From: Deltaproteobacteria bacterium
GTDB lineage: Bacteria > Myxococcota_A > UBA9160 > UBA6930
Assembly (NCBI GenBank): GCA_029261795.1
Contig: JAJDAP010000001.1
Coordinates: 1 to 35,854 of the forward strand
Length of the DNA: 35,854 bases
Reading direction: 5' to 3'
Part shown: in pieces, positions 16,478-23,782 of the stretch
Layout of the letters: each line of letters starts with the position of its first letter
How positions within the stretch are numbered: the stretch's first letter is position 1
Notes under the pieces: model-generated
What the model was told of the DNA's origin: nothing
Seen by the model: the letters and a program-made list of their open reading frames with translations, nothing else
Databases searched by the model: none
Position numbers and translations under genes: made by a program

Positions 16478-16966
16478 CTACTGCAGCTGAGCCAGGAAGC
16501 GCACGGCGCGTTCTGCGTCGGGCGCGATCGGCGTGGCGAACACCCAGCGGATGTGGGTGTAGTCGGCAGCCGATGCGGGGCGGGTGGTGCCGTCGACATT
16601 CTGGACCGAGAGTTTCTCGGCCGAGTCGAAGCGGAACCCGCCATCGATGGAGAAGAGCAGGTTCGCGTCCTTCGCGAGCCCCGAGCCCTCCACGTATCGC
16701 ATGTGCTCGGGAATCGGGTCGGTAATGACGACCCGATCCGCGGGCTCCGTCGAGCCGTTCTTGGCTTCGATCGTGTAGGCGACGACGTCACCGGGTACGA
16801 CCTTGTCCACCGGAACGAACCGTTCTTGCACCGTCCCCTGGGAGGACGAGACGAGAAGCCGCTTCTCGACGGTGGTCGTGAGCGCGATGCCATCGGCCAG
16901 AGCCGGTGCGGCGACGAGTCCCACGATCAGGGCGATGAAGAGCAGTCGGATGTTGCGAACGTTCAT
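16478..16966 (-). CDS. Small secreted DUF11-domain protein (162 aa)
   Basis: This is essentially one DUF11-like domain behind a signal peptide (MNVRNIRLLFIALIVGLVAA, cleavage after PALA). The domain reads TTTVEKRLLVSSSQGTVQER, then DKVVPGDVVAYTIEAKNGST, DRVVITDPIPEHMRYVEGSG and THIRWVFATPIAPDAERAVR, ending FLAQLQ. The start is the ATG at 16966 with GGGGA six bases upstream, only 10 bp after the stop of the previous gene. An upstream in-frame start would extend into that gene and bury the signal peptide, so it was not used. Such single-domain proteins often accompany larger DUF11 proteins in proteobacteria and cyanobacteria. A structural subunit or adaptor for the neighbouring proteins is a reasonable guess. 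Confidence 0.85.
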   Translation of the reverse strand: MNVRNIRLLFIALIVGLVAAPALADGIALTTTVEKRLLVSSSQGTVQERFVPVDKVVPGDVVAYTIEAKNGSTEPADRVVITDPIPEHMRYVEGSGLAKDANLLFSIDGGFRFDSAEKLSVQNVDGTTRPASAADYTHIRWVFATPIAPDAERAVRFLAQLQ

Positions 16967-16976
16967 TTGAGTTCCC

Positions 16977-17999
16977 CTAGTTGATGACCACGTCGAACGT
17001 GACCACGTCTGCTGCGCCACCTGCGACGACGTTTCCGAGGCCGACCGTGATGGCGCTTGCGTTGGTTATGTTGAAATCGGCTTCGTCGGTGGGGGAGTCG
17101 CTAGCGTCCGTCAGGCCGCCGCCGTTCAACGTCATGGAGCTGAACACGTAGGTCGTGTTGCCCGGGATCGAGTCTGTGACGAGCACGTTGTTCGCCGTAC
17201 CCACGCCCGTGACGGTCACGGTCAGCGTGTACGTGATCGTGGCGCCGGGGACGGGCTGGGTACCGCCAAACGGGTCCACGACTACGCTCGTCTTGGTCAC
17301 CGAGATCGCGATCACCGAGACCTGGTAGGTCCCGAGATCCTGATCGGTTCCGCCGCTCGGGCCGGCGATCGCGTCGACCGTTCCGCCATCGCCACCGAGG
17401 GCGAAAACGGTCCCCGGTGCCACTGGCGCACCGGGCACACCATTGGAGATCGCGGCGAGTTGTGCGTCGCCGAGATCGCCGGTGGCGAGTGCCGCCGGGA
17501 TGTCCATCCGCAGGAAGACGACGATGTCGTCCGCCGCCGGATTGTTGGCATCCAGGATCGGGTCATTGCCGCCCGGCACGTACAGCGTGTCGATGCCGGT
17601 GTTCAACAGCCCGTCGCCGTCTGCATCCAGGAAGATGTCCGAGAACGCCGGAGTGAAGCCGTTGAGGACACCGAGCCCTTGCAGGGTGTAGTCATCGACT
17701 CCGTTGCCGAGGTTGGTCACCCGGAAGGCGAGCACTTGATTGCTCGCCGGCGAGTTGACGAGCACGTTGCCCGGCGTCAGCCGGGTCACGTTCACGTCGA
17801 GCAGCTCGGCCACCGTGACGACTTCTGGATTCGAAGCCACCGTGACCAGCAAGCCGCCCACCGTGGCACTCACGGACGCCGTGTTGGTGATGTCCGTGTT
17901 CGCCGCGGTACCGACCGCCCACGAGCTGCTCCCGAGCAACAGCAGTGTGATTGCCAGTGCTACGCCCCATGCGTAGCGCCAGCGTTGTTTCGCTTTCAT
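16977..17999 (-). CDS. Secreted DUF11-repeat protein (340 aa)
   Basis: A signal peptide (MKAKQRWRYAWGVALAITLL to SSSWA) is followed by VGTAANTDITNTASVSATVG, the operon's shared N-terminal module. A D-x-D-x-D-G-x-x-N loop (FLDADGDGLLNTGIDTLY) suggests calcium binding. A DUF11-like domain follows (ISVTKTSVVVDPFGGTQPVP, NNVLVTDSIPGNTTYVFSSM) and the chain ends VVTFDVVIN. Two starts compete. The ATG at 18020 overlaps the upstream TGA as ATGA and adds seven residues. The ATG at 17999 has AAGGAG at good distance and is preferred. Overall layout is close to the 371-residue protein downstream, so the two are probably ancient tandem duplicates. Confidence 0.85.
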   Translation of the reverse strand: MKAKQRWRYAWGVALAITLLLLGSSSWAVGTAANTDITNTASVSATVGGLLVTVASNPEVVTVAELLDVNVTRLTPGNVLVNSPASNQVLAFRVTNLGNGVDDYTLQGLGVLNGFTPAFSDIFLDADGDGLLNTGIDTLYVPGGNDPILDANNPAADDIVVFLRMDIPAALATGDLGDAQLAAISNGVPGAPVAPGTVFALGGDGGTVDAIAGPSGGTDQDLGTYQVSVIAISVTKTSVVVDPFGGTQPVPGATITYTLTVTVTGVGTANNVLVTDSIPGNTTYVFSSMTLNGGGLTDASDSPTDEADFNITNASAITVGLGNVVAGGAADVVTFDVVIN

Positions 18000-18016
18000 G
18001 TCGTCTTCTCCTTCTT

Positions 18017-19807
18017 TCATTGAATGAGCCCCTCGAAACGGAGCTCGAAACTCGGATTTCCCCCTGCAGCACCGGCCATCGAGCCGCTGGGTTGAATTCG
18101 GATTGCGCGGACATTCGGGTCCGTGGTTCCGGGTATGGGCACGTAGGTCCAGGTTCCGGTGCCGTCGTCGAAATCGACGTCGTCGGTCAGGTCGGCGAAG
18201 CCGCCCCAGACGAGCGACAGGGCGCTCGTGGTCGCGCCATCGATGAACACGATCGGGCTGGCGCTGCCGTCGCCGACGATCAGGTCGATCAGCGCCGGTA
18301 GCGTGTCGGAGACCACGAGGGTGTCGGCGTCGACGCTGCCAGCGCCCTGGTTCGTGACCAGGATCCCGTAGCGCATCGTGGCGCCGGGAATCGCCTTCGG
18401 GTTCGCGCCACCGTTGACGGGGTCACTGGTCGTCGTGACGCTCTTGACGACGAGGATGTCCGCTGGCTCGCGGACCGTCGTCGGATCGCTCGCACTGTTG
18501 TTGCCGGAGATGTTGTCGAACGTCGGACCGGAGACGTTGGCCGTGTTCGTGACGCTCGGGAGCGCGGCCGCTGCAACGGACACGGTGATCGTGATCGGCG
18601 GCAGTGTTGCGCCAGAGGCGAGTCCCGCAGCGTTGCTGCAGGTGACGGCCTGGCCCACGGCAGCGCAGGCCCAGCCGGTCCCGGTTCCGCCAACGAAGCC
18701 CAGGCCGACTGGCAGCGTGTCGGTCACCGAGATGGTTCCGGACTCGGCGCGTGGGCCGTTGTTGCTGACCGTGATCGCGTAGCTGTTGTTGCTCCCGACG
18801 ACGAAATCGCCGAGATGGGATTTCGCGATGGCCAGATCTGCCACCGGGGTGTTCGTGACGCTGAAGACTTCCGACGAAAGCAGTACGAGGTCTCCGCCGG
18901 AGGAATAGACCGAGCTGCCGGACGTCATGCCCGCCGTCAGTTGGGCGGAAACGTCGTAGATGTCGAAGTCCACGCCGTGAGAGTTCGGGTCGGGAACCGA
19001 GTTGCTCGAGGAATTGAACTGGTTGTTGAGCGGGTTCAGTCCGTCGGTGAGGGCGACGCCCTGGAAGCGGATGTTCTCGGTGAATCCGCCCAGCGCACTG
19101 GAATTCCCGGAGTCGCCCTCCCAGGTGATGTGGGCGAGCTTGCCGTCGATCGGCGCGACCGGAACCACGAAATTGCTGGGGGTCAGCGTGATCTGGCCGC
19201 CCCGGAAGAACTGGAAGCCGTCGAAGACATTGATGACGCGCAGGGGTTCGGCGGCGTCTTCGAACACGACGATCAGGCTCCAGCCGCCCATCACCGCCGA
19301 GACTCCGCAGTGCGGGCCCCCCGTGTTGAACGTGAGCCCGGTCATCGAGTAATTGCCGTTGCCGCCAGCGGCCACGAGCGTGGTGACGTCCGCGAATCCA
19401 CTGAAGAAGTCGTAGTTCGTGCCGCCAAACACGAACGTCTCCGTGAACGTCCGCGAAGCGTTGACGCTCTGCGTGCCGGCCGGCGTCGTGAACGTGACCG
19501 ACGAGTCGACGGCCGTTCCCGATCCCGCCCAGTACAGGTATGCGCGGCGCACGGTCGCAGCTGCGGGAATACCGTTCAGCGGATTCGAGGCCGTGGCGTT
19601 GCGCGTGCACGAAGTCGGATTGGCGTTCGCGCGGAACGTCGCTTCGGTCCCGACGAAGTCGAGATCGCCTGCGAGGCTTTCGAAGAGCGTGACAGGCGTA
19701 CCGGCTCGAGCCGGCGCGGGAAAAAAACCTGCGAGCACGAACACGAGCGCGAATAGAACTCGCGCCCAGAGGTACGAAACCCCTCGGATCTGCCTGGAAT
19801 CGTTCAC
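18017..19807 (-). CDS. Secreted protein with N-terminal DUF3344-like region and two DUF11 repeats (596 aa)
   Basis: This is the first gene of the surface-protein operon. A signal peptide (VRIL-type core WARVLFALVFVLAGFFPAPA, cleaved after ARA) leads to a region of about 300 residues with VRRAYLYWAGSGTAVDSSVT and GGWSLIVVFEDAAEPLRVIN, resembling the DUF3344-like heads of other secreted repeat proteins. Two DUF11 domains follow: DLAIAKSHLGDFVVGSNNSY near 330 and ILVVKSVTTTSDPVNGGANP near 455. The second shares NPKAIPGA with the 371-residue protein. The C-terminus is PSFELRFEGLIQ. The start is a GTG at 19807 without a strong ribosome site; no ATG lies before the signal peptide. The stop overlaps a possible start of the next gene. 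Confidence 0.85.
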   Translation of the reverse strand: MNDSRQIRGVSYLWARVLFALVFVLAGFFPAPARAGTPVTLFESLAGDLDFVGTEATFRANANPTSCTRNATASNPLNGIPAAATVRRAYLYWAGSGTAVDSSVTFTTPAGTQSVNASRTFTETFVFGGTNYDFFSGFADVTTLVAAGGNGNYSMTGLTFNTGGPHCGVSAVMGGWSLIVVFEDAAEPLRVINVFDGFQFFRGGQITLTPSNFVVPVAPIDGKLAHITWEGDSGNSSALGGFTENIRFQGVALTDGLNPLNNQFNSSSNSVPDPNSHGVDFDIYDVSAQLTAGMTSGSSVYSSGGDLVLLSSEVFSVTNTPVADLAIAKSHLGDFVVGSNNSYAITVSNNGPRAESGTISVTDTLPVGLGFVGGTGTGWACAAVGQAVTCSNAAGLASGATLPPITITVSVAAAALPSVTNTANVSGPTFDNISGNNSASDPTTVREPADILVVKSVTTTSDPVNGGANPKAIPGATMRYGILVTNQGAGSVDADTLVVSDTLPALIDLIVGDGSASPIVFIDGATTSALSLVWGGFADLTDDVDFDDGTGTWTYVPIPGTTDPNVRAIRIQPSGSMAGAAGGNPSFELRFEGLIQ

Positions 19808-19810
19808 GAT

Positions 19811-19830
19811 TCTTGAATCGGAAGAACTAC
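19811..19830 (-). promoter_or_regulatory. Recurrent upstream element, copy Z
   Basis: The minus strand reads GTAGTTCTTCCGATTCAAGA, ending four bases before the GTG of the DUF11 operon. It shares GTA-N-TTCT-N-CCGATTCA with the copy at 30588. See the finding on the recurrent element. Confidence 0.4.
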
Positions 19831-19838
19831 CGGGGAGC

Positions 19839-19854
19839 TTTCAGCGTTTCAGCG
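19839..19854. repeat. Tandem 8-bp repeat upstream of the DUF11 operon
   Basis: TTTCAGCG occurs twice in direct tandem, 32-47 bp upstream of the GTG at 19807. A regulator site or chance are both possible. Confidence 0.5.
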
Positions 19855-19865
19855 GGTCCCTATCT

Positions 19866-19886
19866 GTATTTCCACCTAGATTTTCC
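19866..19886 (+). promoter_or_regulatory. Recurrent upstream element, copy X
   Basis: The stretch starting GTATTTCCACCTAGATTTTC matches the family consensus with a 1-bp length difference. It lies about 180 bp upstream of the receiver gene at 20046 and 58 bp upstream of the DUF11 operon on the other strand. Confidence 0.4.
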
Positions 19887-20045
19887 CGCGGGGGACGCGG
19901 ATCCGCCTGGGACACGGAGAGCCCGCCCCGCTGGGCACTCGCCAGGCTGGTAGACTTGCCGCCGTGGCTTTCGTGTCTTGCCCGCTCGTGGCCGTCCTCC
20001 TCCGGGTTTCTCGCATTCAGGAGATCCGTGTGAAAGGCGCGCGAG

Positions 20046-20486
20046 GTGAATAGTGAGCCGGGCAGCGGGATCAGGAACGGGAACTCCGCCGCGGAGGAAG
20101 CCGAGGCCTGGGTCGGGCATGGAACGGTCTTGTTGGTCGAGGACGAGGACCTGATGCGCGAACTCGCCGAGGAAATGCTCGTGAGAGCAGGTTTCGTGGT
20201 ACGCGCCGCCACAGACGGATTGGAGGCGCTCGAGGTATTTCGGGTGCACGCAGTCGAGTGCGTGTCCGTGCTGCTCGATCTCACCATGCCGCACATGAGC
20301 GGCGAGCAGGTGCTGCGATCCCTTCGTGAGATTCGGCCGGACATCCCCATCATCATCTCGAGTGGCCTCGGCGCGAGCCGGATACTGGACAGGTTTCCCG
20401 GGGCCGAGGGGATCCAGACACTCGCGAAGCCGTACCGCTACACGCAGCTGGTCGACGCCCTGAGGGCGGCACTCGGAGACGATTGA
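20046..20486 (+). CDS. Stand-alone response-regulator receiver (146 aa)
   Basis: This is a single CheY-like receiver domain with no output domain. The acidic pair is in TVLLVEDEDLMRELAEEM, the phospho-acceptor Asp in VLLDLTMPHMSGEQVL and the conserved Lys in LAKPYRYTQL. About 25 unordered residues precede it. The start is a GTG at 20046; a TGA lies five codons upstream in frame. Its sequence is very close in style to the receiver at the end of the hybrid kinase at 31226-32923 (both have LLDLTMPHMSGE and KPYR), so it may be a receiver detached from a hybrid kinase. It converges with the histidine kinase gene 20674-22224, which has no receiver and is the likeliest phosphodonor. Confidence 0.9.
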   Translation: MNSEPGSGIRNGNSAAEEAEAWVGHGTVLLVEDEDLMRELAEEMLVRAGFVVRAATDGLEALEVFRVHAVECVSVLLDLTMPHMSGEQVLRSLREIRPDIPIIISSGLGASRILDRFPGAEGIQTLAKPYRYTQLVDALRAALGDD

Positions 20487-20645
20487 CGATCGAAGTGCGG
20501 CTGGCGGCTCTTCCTTCCCGGATTGACTTCGTTGAACGCACGACTCACTACGGTCGTAATGCGGATGTCGGCGCCGTTGAATCAAGAAGGTACGAGAGCG
20601 AATCGGCGCTTCGGACTAACATAACGAGTCAGCGCCGGATCGCTG

Positions 20646-20666
20646 CGGAGATCGATCGGATCTCCG
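20646..20666. terminator. Hairpin between convergent receiver and kinase genes
   Basis: CGGAGATC and GATCTCCG form a perfect 8-bp stem around a 5-base loop, 7 bp beyond the kinase stop. It could end transcription from both sides, although no T-run follows. The rest of the gap (20487-20645) shows nothing I recognise. Confidence 0.45.
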
Positions 20667-20673
20667 GGATCGG

Positions 20674-22224
20674 TTAGTTGGGCTCCAGGCCCTCGGCGAG
20701 AGATTCGTCGACGTGGACCTGCGGTTTCGACTTTTCGGCATCGGCGAGCGGGAACAGCACGCGAAACGTCGTGCCATGGGCCGGCCGACTATCGACGTGG
20801 ATCGCACCTCGATGCGTCTTCACGATTCCTCGAAGCGACGCGAGGCCGAGCCCGTGCCCGAGGCGTTTCGTGGTGTGGAAGGGATCGAAGATGCGCTGAA
20901 TCTCCTCGGGGCGTATTCCGGAACCCGTGTCCTCCACCTCGAGAACGGCGCAGTGTGCAGGCAGGTCGTCGTCGCACACGACACATCCCGCGCGCAGTTC
21001 GGGGGTGCACGCGATGAACCCGGTCCGGACGCTCACGATCCCGACTCCCTCGGGGAGGGCCTCGGCGGCGTTCATGATCAGGTTCATCACGATCTGGGTC
21101 AGCTGACCGGCATCCACTTCGACCCGTAGCGGATCCGCGCTGAGCTCCAGGCGCAGCTCGCCCGATTTCGGGATGGCGGCCCGAACCAGATCCGACGTGT
21201 CTCGAACGACGGTCGAGAGGTCGTGGATGCCCAACTCCAGACTGCCCTTTCCCGAGTAGGCGAGCATCTGCCGGGTGAGTTCTCCGGCGCGCTCGGCAGC
21301 CGTTTCGATGTCGGCGAGACGTTGCGCAGCGGGCGTGCCCGGCGAGGTCTCCCGACGCGCGAGTTCGGTGCGACCCAGGATCACGCTCAGCATGTTGTTG
21401 AAATCGTGGGCGATTGCCGCGGCCAGCAGGCCGATACTCTCGAGTCTCTGCGTGTGCCGCATCTGCTCCTCGAGCGTGCGCTGCTCTTCCTCGGCGGCGC
21501 GCTGCGCGGTGATGTCGACCATCACGCCCCGAAGCGAATCCACACCGTCGAGGCCCTCGACCACGACCACGAGATCGCGGAGCCAGACGATGCGGCCATC
21601 GCTCGCGATCATCCTGTAGGTGAACTCGTGGTCCTCGCCCCTGGCCGACGCGGCCTGGCAGAAGGCCATGGCCCATTCGCGATCTTCGGGATGGAGATGG
21701 CTCTCGAAGAAGCCCTCGACGTACCAATCTTCCTGCGCGTAGCCGAGCGAGGCCACAGCCTGTGGACCGACGTAGCTGAAACGCCATGAGGGCAACGACA
21801 ATTCCCACGGGATCACGTTCGGGGTCTCGACCAATAGCCTGTAGCGTTCTTCGCTGGTCCGGAGAGCTTCGAGCGTGCGGGCGCGTTGGCGCACGGCAAG
21901 GGCCACCAGCTCCGTCGTACCGACCAGCGCCGGCCCTGCCAGGACCACCCATCCCTCCATGGGGAGCCGCCCGTCGAGGAAGACGAGCTGCGTTGCGGCG
22001 ACCAGAATCGCGATCGCCGTGAGGTAGACGGGCCTCCGATAGAAGAACGGCAGAAACGGAATCGGCATGGCCGGGAGGACGAAGAGGGTCCAGCCCTGCC
22101 AGTAGTACAGGGCGGTGACGGCGGCGACCGCGAGCGCGTACAGAGACAAGAACGCGGGTGCCGACGGTGCCGACAGCGCCCGGACGCCAGCCGAGACGTG
22201 TCTGGACAGTGCCGTATCTGCCAT
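20674..22224 (-). CDS. Membrane-bound PAS sensor histidine kinase (516 aa)
   Basis: Three to four membrane segments (residues about 25-115, for example TALYYWQGWTLFVLPAMPIP and LTAIAILVAATQLVFL) are followed by a PAS domain with a PAC tail (about 125-245, DITAQR). A HisKA domain follows, with the phosphorylation histidine near 273 in LLAAAIAHDFNNMLSVILGR. The HATPase domain has the N box IVMNLIMNAAEALPEG, the G1 box VEDTGSGI and the G2 box LGHGLGLASL. There is no receiver, so phosphotransfer must go to a separate protein such as the converging receiver at 20046. The ATG at 22224 has AGGTGG immediately before it, too close for an ideal ribosome site. Without a recognised sensor fold the signal is unknown. 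Confidence 0.93.
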   Translation of the reverse strand: MADTALSRHVSAGVRALSAPSAPAFLSLYALAVAAVTALYYWQGWTLFVLPAMPIPFLPFFYRRPVYLTAIAILVAATQLVFLDGRLPMEGWVVLAGPALVGTTELVALAVRQRARTLEALRTSEERYRLLVETPNVIPWELSLPSWRFSYVGPQAVASLGYAQEDWYVEGFFESHLHPEDREWAMAFCQAASARGEDHEFTYRMIASDGRIVWLRDLVVVVEGLDGVDSLRGVMVDITAQRAAEEEQRTLEEQMRHTQRLESIGLLAAAIAHDFNNMLSVILGRTELARRETSPGTPAAQRLADIETAAERAGELTRQMLAYSGKGSLELGIHDLSTVVRDTSDLVRAAIPKSGELRLELSADPLRVEVDAGQLTQIVMNLIMNAAEALPEGVGIVSVRTGFIACTPELRAGCVVCDDDLPAHCAVLEVEDTGSGIRPEEIQRIFDPFHTTKRLGHGLGLASLRGIVKTHRGAIHVDSRPAHGTTFRVLFPLADAEKSKPQVHVDESLAEGLEPN

Positions 22225-22718
22225 CCACCTAACAGTTAGCCACTCAACGATGGGTCAGCAAGGCGCTGACTGCTTGATCGGGGGGCTTTCGTATCACCCA
22301 ATCTGGGGGGGGCCTGCGGCTCTGTTCGATCGGGCCCGGGGAACAGATCGGAGCCGAACGGCGCTGGGGTCGTTTCTCGACGTCAGAAACCCGGAGGGCG
22401 ATTCAGGTGTTCCTGCGGATTCATCCGGTCTGTTGGAAGTCGATACGAGCATTTGGAGGCGAAATGCTAGGCGCGGAATGCCGTCGAGTTCGACGCGATC
22501 GGCCCAGGATCGCTCATCACACGTCATTGGCTCCCCATCCACGTGGCGGATCCGGAGGGCGCCCGTTTGGAAGCGGGCTCGACGGACAGTCAACAGGAGC
22601 CCGGACGCGACGAGATCGACGGCGGGGAAGCTCGGGGCACAGATCATCGACGACTCCCTGATGCAGGAGATCGTGCAGGGGGCGGCCGCGCGCCGCTCTG
22701 CGTAGGGGAATCGGCGTC
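22225..22718. other. Non-coding stretch between divergent kinase and MshEN remnant
   Basis: No frame here gives a convincing protein. It holds one copy of the recurrent element (22407-22426) inside a 45-base block (22401-22445) that aligns without gaps to 26658-26702 at 38 of 45 positions. An 8-base G-run occurs near 22304. The last codons before 22705 on the plus strand (IIDDSLMQEIVQGAA) could be the tail of a lost gene, but I cannot identify it. Confidence 0.5.
22407..22426 (+). promoter_or_regulatory. Recurrent upstream element, copy A
   Basis: GTGTTCCTGCGGATTCATCC. It lies 183 bp upstream of the kinase start (minus strand) and about 290 bp upstream of the MshEN remnant (plus strand). Confidence 0.4.
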
Positions 22719-23171
22719 ATGGCACGCAAACAGATCGGCGAGATGCTTATCGAAGCCGGTCTCATCGATGCGAAACAGCTCGAGATAGCCCTCGCCGAGC
22801 AAGCTCGCATCGGCGGCCGGCTGGGCGAAATCATGGCGGGGCTCGGCTTCGCCAGCGAAGACGCCGTCAGCCGCGCACTCGCGAACCAGTCGGGCGTCGA
22901 CCACTTCGATCTTGGCGACGAGGAGATCCAGCCCAACGTCATCGCCCTGATCCCCGAAGCGCTCGCCCGGAGATTGGGCGCGCCCGGTCTCCGATCTCGT
23001 GAAAGCCGCGGATGCTCGGCCCCTGGACCTGGATCTCGATGTCGGCCTCTGCGGGCGGACCCTGGGCGAACTGGCGCGCCAGGATCTGGGCGCCCGGCAA
23101 TGCGTCATCGAGTTCGCGTTGCAGGACCGGAATCAGGCGTTTCACCAGCGGGGAACTGTCTGCGCGGATGA
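22719..23171 (+). pseudogene. MshEN (GspE/PilB N-terminal) domain, truncated
   Basis: The ATG at 22719 opens a clean MshEN domain of the kind that starts type II secretion and type IV pilus ATPases. Two repeats are visible: QIGEMLIEAGLIDAKQLEIA and RLGEIMAGLGFASEDAVSRA, each running on to L-x-x-Q or N-Q, followed by VIALIPEALARRLG. In studied MshEN proteins this double motif binds cyclic di-GMP; the first repeat here has Gln in place of the leading Arg. Homology stops after ARRLG (about 22978). The remaining 60 codons are read-through of an RND efflux remnant lying on the opposite strand. No ATPase domain follows, so this is probably a truncated gene, although a small stand-alone domain could still be made. 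Confidence 0.7.
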
Positions 23172-23420
23172 TGCCCTGGGCGTAGTAAGGCGCATCATCA
23201 CGCCTCGTGGCCAGGTCGTAGAAGACGGAAGGGAAGCTCCCGCCGACCAGCCAGCTGACTTCTCGGATTCCATCGTGGGATCAGACGATCTCCTCGGCGG
23301 TCTCGGCCGCGACTCTGGTCCGCTCAAGGGAAGACTCCTGCGGCAACCACAATTGGATGTCGAACATGTCGCGGTCGACCCGTGGGAAGAACTGACTGCC
23401 CAGGGAAGCTCTGCACAGGT
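22979..23420 (-). pseudogene. Remnant of an RND efflux-pump permease
   Basis: The minus strand from about 23420 reads LGSQFFPRVDRDMFDIQLWL, PQESSLERTRVAAETAEEIV, then a TGA at 23283-23281. In the same frame it continues SHDGIREVSWLVGGSFPSVF, DDAPYYAQGIIRADSS and LPGAQILARQFAQGPPAEAD. These are characteristic periplasmic-domain segments of AcrB-like RND permeases. Both ends are lost: the left end runs into the MshEN remnant at about 22978, and the right end fades around 23420. With an internal stop and over 800 residues missing it cannot encode a pump. Only about 140 codons of the family's roughly 1000 remain. Confidence 0.75.
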
Positions 23421-23747
23421 AAGCCCGCAACCTCACAGGTCTCGAGAAAGCGCGAGTCCGGGCTTCGGGTCTCGCCCGGTCGGGACGTCAGATTCTCGTT
23501 CCCGACCGGCCCGCGGCGGCTCCTTCGGTAGCGCCCGCGCCACGTCCCGTGAGGGATCTCGCGGACCGTTGGGAGCGGGTCTGAGCCGCTGGGGCACGTG
23601 CTCTCGAGCGACCCGTGGACCAGGGTCGCCGGAGGGCTCTTGATGGGGGTGGCGGGACGGGCTTGTTAGGCTTGGCTTCTCTGGGAGAGTGTTTCAGCGG
23701 GCGTGGGGTGATCGAACGGTGTCTCGAGATCGGTTTGTCGATTGTTG
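23421..23747. other. Non-coding stretch before the RAYT gene
   Basis: I see no convincing protein, RNA gene or strong repeat here. It is probably degraded flanking DNA of the RND remnant. Confidence 0.4.
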
Positions 23748-23775
23748 TTGACGCCGTGAATAACCTCGCTATATT
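23748..23775 (+). promoter_or_regulatory. Sigma-70-like promoter of the RAYT gene
   Basis: TTGACG (23748-23753), a 16-bp spacer, then TATATT (23770-23775). The predicted start of transcription, 6-7 bases beyond, falls at or next to the ATG at 23783, so the mRNA would be leaderless. No ribosome site is visible, which agrees. Confidence 0.55.
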
Positions 23776-23782
23776 CAACACC

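Noticed and set aside
19808..19900. A cyclic-di-GMP (GEMM) riboswitch upstream of the DUF11 operon
   Set aside because: Only a loose CGCTGAAAGC likeness to the conserved core was seen. The second tetraloop-receptor half and the paired stems could not be found.
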